Source: a virus
Virus record (IMG/VR): IMGVR_UViG_3300010370_000091
Span: 1 to 38,091 of that record
Reading direction: 5' to 3' (one strand)
Length of the DNA: 38,091 nt
The position numbers and the translations under genes were made by a program. Below, one piece after another: positions 15,892 to 25,043 of this stretch. The first letter of the stretch is position 1, and each line of letters opens with the position of its first letter. Under the pieces are notes generated by a model. That model ran no database searches. It was not told the origin of the DNA and saw only the letters and a program-made list of their open reading frames with translations.

Positions 15892-17313
15892 ATGGGATTT
15901 ACATTTAATTATCAACTTGGTCAGTGGGTTACTACACAAGATGCTAGTACTCCTAGTGGGGCAACCACAACTACATTGCCTTCTACAGCAACGACAAGAC
16001 CGACAACTACTACAACTTTACCATCTGGAACTAAACCGCCAATTACGGTTACTTCTACTGGTTCAACTGGTGGTTTTGATTTAAATAAAGAAATAGCCAA
16101 AATTGATGATGCAGCAAAAGCCTATTTGGAAGCAACTGGTAGTGAACCAAGTACTGCTTGGTATACGGCACGTTTGTTGCCAGTTCAAACATATTTAACT
16201 AATCAAGAAGCACAAAAACAGGCTGCTGCTGACCGTGCAAAAGACATTGCCGACAGGGCTTATCAAGATAGGGTTCGTGCGGAAGAAAATGCACGTGAAG
16301 ATAAATACCGTCAAGCACAACTAGATTTGCAACGTGCTGCTGCTGGTAGTTCTGCTGCTGCTCGTGCGCAAGAACGTTTGGATGCTTTGGCTAGAGAGAA
16401 ACGTGACCGTGAGTTTCAATTAGCGCAAGAGAATCGTCAAAACCAGTTTGCTATTGATGCAGAGAATCGTGCTGCTGCACGACAAGATGCACTTGAAGCA
16501 GCGGCACGTGTTCGTGGCATACAAGGTGGTGAGGCTGCTGCAAGAGTTTTGGAGTCGGCTGCTGGTTCTCGTACTTTGGCTGGTTTGCAACGCATTAAAG
16601 AACTTTATGACCCGATGGAAAAAATGACCAATGATGAATTTGCTAATCAATTAGATTTACTTAGCAAAGATTTTGAAATGGCACGTGGACAGGTTAGGGG
16701 TGCTGGTGAGGATTTCCTTAAATCGTTTGTTGATAGTGTTGCATATCAGAATGTTCCTATTACTACATTGGAAGCGCCAACAAATCCTTTGTTGGCTGCA
16801 TTACAATCGCAGGGCGCTGGAACTGGTGAAGTTAAGGCTGTCAGTGATTTTGCTAAACAGTTTGCTACAAGTACATCTGACTTGGGTAAGTGGGCTGCTA
16901 GTCAATTAAATATTGGTCAACAAAACTTTGATATCGCTGCCAAACGTGCCGCTACTGGTGCTACGGCTGCTGCTCTTCAGGGGTTGGCTGGTCAGGAACC
17001 ACGTATTAAGGCTGGTATGCAGGCTGATGTTAATAGACGGTTGCAGGAAATTGCTATGCAACGTGCGCAAGCAGCAGAGAATGTTTATAGCCGTGAACAG
17101 GATGCCCTTGACAGGGCTGCGGCTATGCGTGCTGAAACGTTGGCTAAGTATGGTCCAATGGAAGAAACTAAAAAGCCTGAAGAGGTTAAAAAACCTGAAG
17201 ATGATGCAGCAGCGGCGGCTGCCGCACTTGCCAAAAAGAAGGCTGAAGAAGAGGCTGCTAAACGGGCAGCAGGTATTGCTTCGGCTAAGGCTGCTAGAAC
17301 TTCCGAGTTTTAG
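15892..17313 (+). CDS. Internal virion protein, long coiled coil (probable)
   Basis: This 473-residue protein starts after a perfect AGGAGG ribosome site. Residues 15-60 form a Thr/Pro/Ser-rich low-complexity linker (TTTTLPSTATTRPTTTTT). Residues 65-420 are almost entirely alpha-helical, Ala/Gln/Arg/Glu-rich, including RDREFQLAQENRQNQFAIDA. The C-terminus is Lys/Glu/Ala-rich. Composition and order match podoviral ejection proteins that form a channel across the envelope, although sequence does not identify a family. Confidence 0.8.
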   Translation: MGFTFNYQLGQWVTTQDASTPSGATTTTLPSTATTRPTTTTTLPSGTKPPITVTSTGSTGGFDLNKEIAKIDDAAKAYLEATGSEPSTAWYTARLLPVQTYLTNQEAQKQAAADRAKDIADRAYQDRVRAEENAREDKYRQAQLDLQRAAAGSSAAARAQERLDALAREKRDREFQLAQENRQNQFAIDAENRAAARQDALEAAARVRGIQGGEAAARVLESAAGSRTLAGLQRIKELYDPMEKMTNDEFANQLDLLSKDFEMARGQVRGAGEDFLKSFVDSVAYQNVPITTLEAPTNPLLAALQSQGAGTGEVKAVSDFAKQFATSTSDLGKWAASQLNIGQQNFDIAAKRAATGATAAALQGLAGQEPRIKAGMQADVNRRLQEIAMQRAQAAENVYSREQDALDRAAAMRAETLAKYGPMEETKKPEEVKKPEDDAAAAAAALAKKKAEEEAAKRAAGIASAKAARTSEF

Positions 17314-17332
17314 GAACGGGTATCCTTATTAT
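17313..17332 (+). promoter_or_regulatory. GGAACGG-type intergenic motif
   Basis: GGAACGGGTATCC then TATTAT follows the stop of the preceding gene, repeating the motif at 12405 with two base changes. It precedes the largest gene in the window by 24 nt. Confidence 0.4.
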
Positions 17333-17355
17333 AGGGTACTAATTTAAGGATTTTC

Positions 17356-20300
17356 ATGGCAACTGGCATAACACGTTCACCGTTTGTTAAAAAACAAACT
17401 ACAGACTACGGTTATGGCAAAGACAGTGAAGGTAATACTACCTATACTGATGCGAATGGTGTAACAACAATTGTTGTCCCTGCTGGTCAATCACCCAGTT
17501 TAAAGAAAGAAAAGTCTGCGTTAGGTAAGGCTGTTAATAAGGCTGGCGCATTGACACGTTTTTTGCCTTTTCAGCCACAGGCACAAAAAGATATTCTTGA
17601 AAGTTTACAGCAGTTAAAAGAAACTGGTAAAACACCTTCTAGTGTTACGGGTGGAATATTTAATACTTTGGGTCAAGTTATTAATTATACTGTTGGTGAG
17701 GGACCTAAAGAAATTTTGCAAGGTCTCGGTGAGGCGGTTAAACCCGTACAACGTTATGGTCAGTCTGCTATTAATGAACTTGCTGAGGGTCTCACTCAGT
17801 TAACTCGTCTTGGTTATGGTGAACCTTTATATTATAAGAAGGGTGTTTATAAGGGTCAAAAAATTGAGGCTAGTTGGAAAGATTTTGTTCGTCAAGCAAA
17901 AGACCCTAAGTTTAAATTGTTTGGTAAAGAATCTGTTACTGGTATGGGTGGTGTTGCTGGTGGAACTTTACAGTTTATTGCTGATGTCACTACCGACCCA
18001 ACAACGTATGTTGGTTTGCCTGCAAGTCAAGCATCCAAAGCAAATAAAGTTGCGTTAGCAACCAGAGTTGCAACAGAACTATATCCAAAGTATCCTGAAC
18101 TTAAATCTATTCCTAATTTGTTGGATAATATTGTTCGTTATGGTGCTGTTGAATTACCTGATTATGTTCGCAAAAATGAAAACATTTTTGTTGGCGTAAA
18201 ATATATGGGTTACGAAATCAAAAATAGTAGCGCCATTGCTAAAGCATGGCGACATACTTTGGGAGAAGTTAGTCCTGCTATTGGTGATGTTCTTTATAAA
18301 TATAAACCTAATTGGGCTGTAAAAACTGCTCGTGGTGGTGTCGCACCTTTGGTTGCTCAGGGTGTGGGGCGTGGTATAAAATCTGGTGACGATTGGATTA
18401 GCACATATCTTGGTGGTATAGCAGAACATTCTGCAAGCATCAGGTCTAGAGGTAGGGCTGCTCTTTATAGTCAAACACAGTTATCTAAAGGTTATGGAAT
18501 TTTGCGTGCGATTGAACAACTACCTGATGCCGCACAACAAGAAGTATACAAAATTATTGAAAACCGTAGTCCTGTTTATGCAAGCAGTCAAGAAGTTCAA
18601 GACATTGCTGATGCTTTCAGAAAATGGGATGATGAAGCATATCAAGCAGTTGACGACTACAGAGTTCAACAAATTCGCAACAAGTGGGGTGCTTTACCAA
18701 ATGAACTTGGTGTAATAGACGACCACTTGTATCACTCCATGACCCCTGAAGCACGTGATTGGATGATGTCCGAAGGTTATAAGAGTGGCTGGTTTGATGA
18801 CCTAGATTTCAGTGGTGCAGATATAGAGACAGGTAAAGGTATTTCTAGTCATCGTAAGTTGCGTGACGCAACGTTTGACGCAGAAGGCAACCTTGTCCAT
18901 GCTGAAAAGTTTATGGGCGAAGATGTTATTGTTGGTAGCATTGAGGCTATCAACGAAATTTCTATGCGCAAAATTGGTATTCCTTGGTTCAAAACAGATG
19001 TTCCGACTATTATGATGGACAGTTTACATTCTTATAGTAGAATGATGGAACGTACGGCATATTATGACAGAATGATGGATTTTGGTCCTGCTGTTATTAA
19101 ACCTTTAATTAAACATGTTGTTCCTGACGCTGCGCTTGTTGCAGAACTTGAAGATGTTGCAACGAAGTTGCTTGCTACGCAACGTTCGTTGAAGAGTCGT
19201 ATTTCTCGTGGTGTAAAGAAATTAGCGGGGACAAAAGAAGCGGCTGCAACAGAGTTGGAGAATGTTTCTCAAATTGCTATTGATGTTTTGTCAGGCAAAA
19301 TTGCTCAAAGGGTTGGTATTACTGCCGAAACTGAAACAATTTTGAAAGAAATGGCAAAAATTAAAAAGACCTTGAATAAGGCAACCAAAGCCGCAACAAA
19401 ACTTAAGGCTGAACTTAAAGGTGAATCTAACGATGTTATAATCAGTTTGGTTAAACAGGTTGATGCTTTTGAGAAAGCATTGGCTGAAGGTACTGCTGAC
19501 CGTTTTGTTACATTACAGGAACTTCATAAAGAGTATTTGTCGTGGTATCCTAATGCTAACGATTTTGAGGGCAAGAGTGCGGAATGGTTGGCTGAACGAA
19601 TTGTTCGTGCTGCGGGTGGCGCAGACGCTATTGAGGCTCGTGAAGCGAGCCGTGTTGCACAAAACAACTTTATACGTGAGCAAATAGACGCATTACCTGA
19701 GACATCTATTGAAGAACGTCAATTTTTGGAAAACAAGTTGATTGAAAATGAAACAGAACTTGAAGCAATTCAACGTATAAACGATGTAAAAAACAATGCA
19801 ACTTATGCTAGTGAAGGTTGGATTTATGGTTTTGTTCCCGACACTAGTGGTGAACCTGTGCCGTTCCAAATTTTCACAACCGCACCTATGGATAATGAGT
19901 TTGGTACATTTAGCCAAATGGATGATGCTATTGCTGGTCATGCTATTCCTGAGAGTGAGTTGTTGGATTTGCGTGACCCTGAAACTTTTTCTGCTTTTTT
20001 AAATCCAGAATTTTGGGCTGACGATTTAAATAAAGCATGGCGACAAGTTGGTATAACGGAGTATATATCTGAGTCCGATATTGCTAATATGATTGAAAAT
20101 AATGGTGTTTTGGATGAAACATTTGTGCGAGTTAATCCAGAAAAAGCAGAACTTTTGTCTGGTTTATGGGATATGAAAACTCGCATTGATGTTGCTAGGG
20201 CATCTGGCAATATTGAAAAATTGACCCATAATGAACTTGGACAGTTTTTTGAATGGTTTAAAGATGTGCAACAAAGGATTGCATATTCTTTCAGCCCTGA

Positions 20301-22602
20301 TAATTCTGATGCTGTTGGTGGTATTGCATCACAATGGTGGTTTAAAAACCTTGTTGATGATGCGGCAGGTAACGGCTATAAAGGTGTGTTGATGCCCGCA
20401 TCAAATATTTTTGGTGACGGTTACCATTTTGCTTCAGATGAATGGGCTGTGTTGGTTCCCGATAATTGGAAAACACCCAAGATTGGGCAAGCACCAACCG
20501 ACCCTTGGCAAACTGTTAAAGGTAACAAGTTTTTACAAAACTCGCTTGATTCCACTATGGAAATGCACCAGTTGTCTTTGCTGGATAATAACGAGAAACT
20601 TCGCAACATGGGTCTTGATGTTGAGGAATCGTTGGCTAAACGTTCCGAACTTACCGCACAGTTGGAAGAAACACAAAAACAGGACACTGCTTTCCGTACT
20701 TTAATGGAATTGCGTAATACTAATAATGTTTTGGTTGACGGCAAGTATGTGCCACGTGAGCAAGTTTTAGCAAAACTTGCAACTGCTGATACGGAATTAA
20801 AAAAGGTTTATGACAGCATAGACAAAGAAGTCAAACAGCAGATTGAGGCAAAGTTTGGTGTTGCAGAGTTGAATACGCAACGTTTGAAGTATGAGGAACG
20901 TTTGCCCATGTTGTTGGACCAAGCAAAGGTTTTGGAAACTTGGACTGAGGGTGCTGGTGCTGGTTTGAAGCAGGAAATTCAGGACATGATTTTGTTGATT
21001 AAGAGTAAACCTGCTAAGGGTTCTACTGGTGCAAGCAATGCTGCCTATGTTGATAAAGTGTTGAAATCTATTGAGACTAGTAGTTTGATTGATGACCCAA
21101 AAGTTGCTGAGGCTTATGACCGTGTTACAACCATATTGCATGCTGATGAGTTGAAGTTGGCTACCGTCAATGAAGAACTTGAACAAAGTTTGGATTGGTT
21201 GCAGATGGCTCAAATGGGTTTGTTGAATGGTAAACTTGTTAATGATGTTGCGGAAAAAGGTTGGCAAGAAATCAAGGGTATGGGTTTGCAGATGCCTAAA
21301 GAGGTTTTGGATGTTTGGGGTCCAAACATTAAGAAACTTCTTAATCAGGTTGAGTTTAGGGATTGGATGAAAAACCTAGACAGGGTGAATAACTATTGGA
21401 AACGTTGGGTTACTAGTACTGTTGGGTTCTTTGTTCGTAACGGTTTTTCGGGTATGTTTATGAATTATGCTGATGGTGTCACTAATGATGCTATTGAACA
21501 GGGTTTGAAATGGGCTGCGTTACAGAATGAAACTAAACGTGGTATTGCTAAGGGCGATATTTTTGCTAACTGGACTCAACGGGCTAAGATTACTGACCCG
21601 AACGAGTTGGCTAAAGCGGAATGGGTTACTCAAGTTGTTTTGGCTACAGGGCATGGTGTGACCGATGACTTTGCAGCGCCTACTATTGGTCGGCGTGGTG
21701 CGGTGTTGACGGATAAATATTTCCAGTTTTTTAATCGTAAAAATAAATTTGTTGAACGGGCGTTACGTTTGCCGATGGCAATAGATTCGTTTAACAAGGG
21801 TCAAACTTTTGATGAGGCTGTGGCACGTATTAATCGTATTCATTTTGATTACAGTGATTTGTCTAAGTTGGATAAGGTTGCAAAACGGGTTGTACCGTTT
21901 TGGGTTTGGACAAGCCGTAACGTTCCGTTGCAATTGACGCAAATGGCGGCACGCCCTAAAGCATATTATGAATATGAGAAAGTCAAAAAGTCTTTTCCTG
22001 TTAACCCTAATTTGATTATGCCTAAATGGATTGCCGACAAGGATGCTTTGGGTATTATGGGTAATTGGGTGTTGACACCTGATTTGCCTCATATTCGTTT
22101 GGCGCAACAGTTGCAATCTATTACAACACCTACTGGTATTTTGGGGCAGGCAGCGTTGCCGTTCCGTTTGCCAGCAGAATTGTTGGCAAACAGACAACTT
22201 GGTATTAGTACTGGACCATTCCGACAAGACGAAGTTAAGGGTTATACTGCTCTTATGGCAAAGTTTATAGGTCCATTGATGGGTACAAAATATGTTTATT
22301 ACGATAAGAATAAGAATCTTGTTATGGATTCACGTGTAAACTATATTTTGGAACAGGTTTTCCCTGCATTGGGACAGTTCAATCGTATTACTGGTGGTGT
22401 GTTTGGTGGCAAAGATACGTTAGAAGAACGTATGGTTTCTAGTTGGTGGAACTATTTTGGTGTGCCAGCACGTGAAATTGGTGAGAAACAGCAAGAATCT
22501 GAAGTTGTGCGTAGAAAATGGGTTGCTAGCCAGTTGGTAAAAGATTTGCAAAAACTCGCTAATCAAGAACAAGCGCAAAAGTTAGAAGAACAACAACCTT
22601 AA
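17356..22602 (+). CDS. Giant internal virion / polyvalent protein
   Basis: This 1748-residue protein is the largest product. No single family covers it. Visible parts are a basic N-terminus, Gly-rich helices at residues about 100-210 (GGVAGGTLQFIADVTTDPTTYVGLP), long Lys/Glu coiled coils at about 600-720 and 1090-1290, a central globular region at about 810-1045, and a folded C-terminal third with many Trp/Phe residues. Size, location at the end of the late arm and composition fit a core or ejected protein such as a T7 gp16-like or polyvalent protein. The central part ends with a GYKGV and DEWAVLVPDNWK arrangement reminiscent of ADP-ribosyltransferase-like domains, but this is weak. Its stop overlaps the stop of the convergent gene. 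Confidence 0.85.
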   Translation: MATGITRSPFVKKQTTDYGYGKDSEGNTTYTDANGVTTIVVPAGQSPSLKKEKSALGKAVNKAGALTRFLPFQPQAQKDILESLQQLKETGKTPSSVTGGIFNTLGQVINYTVGEGPKEILQGLGEAVKPVQRYGQSAINELAEGLTQLTRLGYGEPLYYKKGVYKGQKIEASWKDFVRQAKDPKFKLFGKESVTGMGGVAGGTLQFIADVTTDPTTYVGLPASQASKANKVALATRVATELYPKYPELKSIPNLLDNIVRYGAVELPDYVRKNENIFVGVKYMGYEIKNSSAIAKAWRHTLGEVSPAIGDVLYKYKPNWAVKTARGGVAPLVAQGVGRGIKSGDDWISTYLGGIAEHSASIRSRGRAALYSQTQLSKGYGILRAIEQLPDAAQQEVYKIIENRSPVYASSQEVQDIADAFRKWDDEAYQAVDDYRVQQIRNKWGALPNELGVIDDHLYHSMTPEARDWMMSEGYKSGWFDDLDFSGADIETGKGISSHRKLRDATFDAEGNLVHAEKFMGEDVIVGSIEAINEISMRKIGIPWFKTDVPTIMMDSLHSYSRMMERTAYYDRMMDFGPAVIKPLIKHVVPDAALVAELEDVATKLLATQRSLKSRISRGVKKLAGTKEAAATELENVSQIAIDVLSGKIAQRVGITAETETILKEMAKIKKTLNKATKAATKLKAELKGESNDVIISLVKQVDAFEKALAEGTADRFVTLQELHKEYLSWYPNANDFEGKSAEWLAERIVRAAGGADAIEAREASRVAQNNFIREQIDALPETSIEERQFLENKLIENETELEAIQRINDVKNNATYASEGWIYGFVPDTSGEPVPFQIFTTAPMDNEFGTFSQMDDAIAGHAIPESELLDLRDPETFSAFLNPEFWADDLNKAWRQVGITEYISESDIANMIENNGVLDETFVRVNPEKAELLSGLWDMKTRIDVARASGNIEKLTHNELGQFFEWFKDVQQRIAYSFSPDNSDAVGGIASQWWFKNLVDDAAGNGYKGVLMPASNIFGDGYHFASDEWAVLVPDNWKTPKIGQAPTDPWQTVKGNKFLQNSLDSTMEMHQLSLLDNNEKLRNMGLDVEESLAKRSELTAQLEETQKQDTAFRTLMELRNTNNVLVDGKYVPREQVLAKLATADTELKKVYDSIDKEVKQQIEAKFGVAELNTQRLKYEERLPMLLDQAKVLETWTEGAGAGLKQEIQDMILLIKSKPAKGSTGASNAAYVDKVLKSIETSSLIDDPKVAEAYDRVTTILHADELKLATVNEELEQSLDWLQMAQMGLLNGKLVNDVAEKGWQEIKGMGLQMPKEVLDVWGPNIKKLLNQVEFRDWMKNLDRVNNYWKRWVTSTVGFFVRNGFSGMFMNYADGVTNDAIEQGLKWAALQNETKRGIAKGDIFANWTQRAKITDPNELAKAEWVTQVVLATGHGVTDDFAAPTIGRRGAVLTDKYFQFFNRKNKFVERALRLPMAIDSFNKGQTFDEAVARINRIHFDYSDLSKLDKVAKRVVPFWVWTSRNVPLQLTQMAARPKAYYEYEKVKKSFPVNPNLIMPKWIADKDALGIMGNWVLTPDLPHIRLAQQLQSITTPTGILGQAALPFRLPAELLANRQLGISTGPFRQDEVKGYTALMAKFIGPLMGTKYVYYDKNKNLVMDSRVNYILEQVFPALGQFNRITGGVFGGKDTLEERMVSSWWNYFGVPAREIGEKQQESEVVRRKWVASQLVKDLQKLANQEQAQKLEEQQP

Positions 22603-22886
22603 TTATCGTGCAAGTTTAATGCTTGTGTTAATTCGGCTATAATTTTAGAGTATTCAAACCAACTTTTGTTCTTGGCGATTTCATCGCCAGATTGCGCACG
22701 TAAATATAATTCAACGAGTTCTCGTGCAGCAAGGACAGAGATGACGAACTCTACTACGAATCCGTCACTGTCGTCTTTGATGATGCTTGTGAATATGCCT
22801 TCTAGTTCGCTAATGTCGTCTTTGTCAAATAGGTACATTAGTTCGTTTAGGTCTTCGGGGTCCCAGTTGTGTTCGCTAGATGTCAC
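22599..22886 (-). CDS. Acidic protein of unknown function
   Basis: This 95-residue protein is the last gene of the leftward operon. It is strongly acidic in its first half (EHNWDPEDLNELMYLFDKDDISELEG) and helical throughout, with no recognised family. The start overlaps the preceding gene by 11 nt. Its TAA overlaps the TAA of the opposing 1748-residue gene within TTAA. Confidence 0.8.
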   Translation of the reverse strand: MTSSEHNWDPEDLNELMYLFDKDDISELEGIFTSIIKDDSDGFVVEFVISVLAARELVELYLRAQSGDEIAKNKSWFEYSKIIAELTQALNLHDN

Positions 22887-23037
22887 GGAAATGTTCCAGT
22901 TTGCGTATTGCTACTTCTAGGTCGTTTACTTTGTTGATGAACGTTTGTGGCGAACCGTAACGTTTCAGTTCTTTTTTCATAACGGCTAGTTCGTGGCGGA
23001 GTTTGTCTATGTTAGTTACTTGGGGTAATTTGGTCAT
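22876..23037 (-). CDS. Small helical protein
   Basis: This 53-codon gene has a Leu/Lys-rich amphipathic sequence (IDKLRHELAVMKKELKRYG, then FINKVNDLEVAIRKLEHF), consistent with a short helical hairpin or coiled coil. It overlaps the upstream gene by 26 nt and the downstream gene by 11 nt. The unbroken chain of overlaps in this operon supports it as a real gene. Function is unknown. Confidence 0.72.
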   Translation of the reverse strand: MTKLPQVTNIDKLRHELAVMKKELKRYGSPQTFINKVNDLEVAIRKLEHFRDI

Positions 23038-23242
23038 ATAGTTGTTGTGCGATTCCTTCTACAATTTGGTCTATTTCTAAACCGTTTTCGGATTTGAAGT
23101 CTTTTCCTAAGATGTCTCGCATTACTACGATAACACCCATCAGGGTTGAGATTATGAACTCTGTGTTGATGAAAATTTTATCTTCACCTATTGAGTATTG
23201 TGTTCCTTCTTTGCCGTATTTTGATTCTGTTTGTTCACTCAT
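23012..23242 (-). CDS. Small phage protein of unknown function
   Basis: This protein has 76 residues from the ATG at 23242, which has AGAGGA upstream. A longer in-frame start is rejected because it would overlie most of the zinc-ribbon gene. It has a polar N-terminus, a hydrophobic central segment (FINTEFIISTLMGVIVVMRDILG) and an acidic helical end (LEIDQIVEGIAQQLYDQI). It could be membrane-associated. Its start overlaps the upstream stop (ATGA). Confidence 0.78.
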   Translation of the reverse strand: MSEQTESKYGKEGTQYSIGEDKIFINTEFIISTLMGVIVVMRDILGKDFKSENGLEIDQIVEGIAQQLYDQITPSN

Positions 23243-23409
23243 TCTGTTTCCTCTATGATGTCGTAACTTGAATATGACATTGATAGGACACGCCCGTTGG
23301 GGGCGACTGCTATCCATGTCGGGGCATCGCTATCACAGTAACAGCCGATAGTACGTTTTTCATCGTTTTGAAAAACGTGTCTACAGTTGTTACAGCGAAC
23401 TGTAACCAT
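23239..23409 (-). CDS. Small zinc-ribbon-like protein
   Basis: This 56-codon gene begins MVTVRCNNCRHVFQ and contains two Cys pairs (C6/C9 and C23/C25), a plausible zinc knuckle. It overlaps the upstream Nmad1-like gene by one base (TAATG) and the downstream gene by ATGA, so it is translationally coupled on both sides. A role in binding nucleic acid or a host protein is possible but unproven. Confidence 0.75.
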   Translation of the reverse strand: MVTVRCNNCRHVFQNDEKRTIGCYCDSDAPTWIAVAPNGRVLSMSYSSYDIIEETE

Positions 23410-23912
23410 TATCGTTTATCTCCTTTCAATGGCAACTTAAACGAATCTTCGTTCAACATAATTGATATCATGGAATATCCAACAATATCAATGTATGAAT
23501 CCACTAGTGATTCGTTTGTTGGTTTACTACGTTTACTCAGGTTGTCTATGCGTGCAATTTTGTCGCATATGCGGATAGCAACACCGATTATACCGAAGTT
23601 GGTGATGTTGTTGTGTCCGTAGTCGTGTTGTTTACGGCATAACAGTTGCACCATTTCATCATGTTCAAATGGTGGGTGATTATCCAATAGCCATTGTAAT
23701 GCTTGTACGCCTGCACGTTCTAATACTAGGACTGCTAGTTCGGTGTCGGATTCTTCTGCGTTACCTAGTTGTAAACTTTTTATCCATTTACTGATATAGG
23801 TTTCTATTGGTTTAAACATTTTAGGGTCGGGTAATGTTGTTGATGCTTCTTGTCGTAGTTTCGTGAGTGCCGCATCAGCCGCTTTGTTGAATGTGGTGTA
23901 TGTTGGTTTCAT
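23409..23912 (-). CDS. Nmad1/DUF1599-like protein
   Basis: This 167-residue protein's C-terminal half matches the pattern of the nucleotide-modification-associated domain 1 (DUF1599) family. It has KQHDYGHNNITNFG (94-107), GVAIRICDKIARIDNL (110-125) and ESLVDSYIDIVGYSMI (134-149), with acidic residues (D138, D142) and Arg/Asp/Lys placed as in MazG-type all-alpha NTP pyrophosphohydrolases. It may process a nucleotide pool or a modified nucleotide. The N-terminal 85 residues are helical and not recognised. I see no companion base-modifying enzyme in the window. Confidence 0.78.
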   Translation of the reverse strand: MKPTYTTFNKAADAALTKLRQEASTTLPDPKMFKPIETYISKWIKSLQLGNAEESDTELAVLVLERAGVQALQWLLDNHPPFEHDEMVQLLCRKQHDYGHNNITNFGIIGVAIRICDKIARIDNLSKRSKPTNESLVDSYIDIVGYSMISIMLNEDSFKLPLKGDKR

Positions 23913-24257
23913 TTAATCTCCTATGATTCCGTATTTGTTGTTTAATATTTCCATGATAACTGGATTCTGTTTCAATAATATTTCTAGTTTGTTTACTGCC
24001 GATTTTGTTTTACGCCAAGCATGCGACTTCGCTGATATACCCACTTCACGGGCTGCTTCTTGAAATGTTTTGCGTTCATAGTAAATCAAGTATATCATCT
24101 GCTGGTCAGTCTCGTCCATAGATGCAACTGTTTTAGCCACAGCGTCAAGCAACACAATGTCATCATCATAGTCATGTGCAACCGCATACGGTTGCATCAA
24201 CCACTCTATATCGTTTGAGTGATATTTCTTTTGGTTAGGGATATCTTCAGGAATCAT
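23913..24257 (-). CDS. Sigma-70 region 4-like DNA-binding protein
   Basis: This 114-residue protein has a C-terminal helix-turn-helix (about residues 36-92) like sigma region 4: LLDAVAKTVASMDETDQQMIY, then YYERKTFQEAAREVGISAK, then a recognition helix HAWRKTKSAVNKLE. No region 2 is seen, so it cannot be a complete sigma factor. It may act as a transcription activator, an anti-sigma or partner protein, or a region-4 replacement. It ends the nucleotide-metabolism block and could control the late arm, which has repeated GGGAAC motifs. Confidence 0.8.
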   Translation of the reverse strand: MIPEDIPNQKKYHSNDIEWLMQPYAVAHDYDDDIVLLDAVAKTVASMDETDQQMIYLIYYERKTFQEAAREVGISAKSHAWRKTKSAVNKLEILLKQNPVIMEILNNKYGIIGD

Positions 24258-24708
24258 ATTTTTCGTTTATCATCATGTCCATAACGTCCTCAGGTTGTAA
24301 CAAGTACCCCATGCTGGGGTTACCGCTACGCCACGCAAACTTATGGTACGCTTTCGGATTGAATCTGTCTTTGTTCGCTTTCAAATAACGTTTCAATCTT
24401 GGCACAGACACAATGACGAACGCACCATCTAAAGCGTACACATACACCCACCATTCCGCTTTTGTCACCGCTAAACCTGATGGTTGCCATAATGGTTCCC
24501 CGTTGTCGTCAAGACGGCGACGGGGATTCTGAACCATTTCAACAACCATACGACCATTACGGTAACGGTCAGTTTTAACTTCAAACGCACCACTACTAAT
24601 TTTTTCTAGAAATTCGGAAACAAGTTTCTCACCTTTGTGACCAAACGACAGGTCTGTTTGCCAATCGTGGGGCATTGGTCCAATATCGTAATCGGATTTT
24701 TTACTCAT
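24247..24708 (-). CDS. Putative PD-(D/E)XK nuclease
   Basis: This 153-residue protein contains FEVKTDRYRNGRMVVEMVQNP (starting at 42), in which E43-V-K45 would be the E-x-K of a PD-(D/E)XK site. E27 in HKGEKLVSEF is a candidate first acid. SGLAVTKAEWWVYV (78-91) supplies the following helix and strand. It looks like a small phage endonuclease or Holliday-junction-type nuclease. It lies directly after a RusA resolvase with a 4-nt overlap, so the two may act together on recombination intermediates. The exact family is not certain. Confidence 0.72.
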   Translation of the reverse strand: MSKKSDYDIGPMPHDWQTDLSFGHKGEKLVSEFLEKISSGAFEVKTDRYRNGRMVVEMVQNPRRRLDDNGEPLWQPSGLAVTKAEWWVYVYALDGAFVIVSVPRLKRYLKANKDRFNPKAYHKFAWRSGNPSMGYLLQPEDVMDMMINEKYDS

Positions 24709-25043
24709 TCTTTAAACCCAACTATGACGGTCACTTGTTTATCATCTTCCCATGCTGTACCATTTAAGCCGTCCATCAATAACTTTATGTAGTTATCTAG
24801 GTCGCCACGCAACAGCGTTGGCGTATCGGATTCAATTGGTCGTAATTCAATAGCGATGCCCTCTTTTTTGAACGTGCAAGTCAACATTACTTCACCTTCA
24901 TATTTCGGTCCAGTGTATGCTGTGCGAATAACATCTTCCGATTCTAGGGTGCGGGCTGGTGTATAAACACGTCCACGTCTAGTCATGCGTGGTCGCCCCT
25001 TGGGAATAGGTTTTGTTTTTATGAATTGTCTATGTTTTTTCAT
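24705..25043 (-). CDS. rusA: RusA-type Holliday junction resolvase
   Basis: This 112-residue protein has the RusA layout: an early KPIPKGRPRM basic segment (11-20), then RGDLDNYIKLLMDGLNGTAWEDDKQV (from residue 79). The latter has D81 and D83 as metal-binding acids, K87, and D100/D101 as the third acid. It would be a dimer cutting four-way junctions and removing branches before packaging. Length is typical of the family. It overlaps genes on both sides by 4 nt. Confidence 0.92.
   Translation of the reverse strand: MKKHRQFIKTKPIPKGRPRMTRRGRVYTPARTLESEDVIRTAYTGPKYEGEVMLTCTFKKEGIAIELRPIESDTPTLLRGDLDNYIKLLMDGLNGTAWEDDKQVTVIVGFKE

Noticed and set aside
23243-23317. 25-residue N-terminal extension of the 23012 gene
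   Set aside because: It lies over the zinc-ribbon gene and lacks a ribosome site, whereas ATG at 23242 has AGAGGA upstream.
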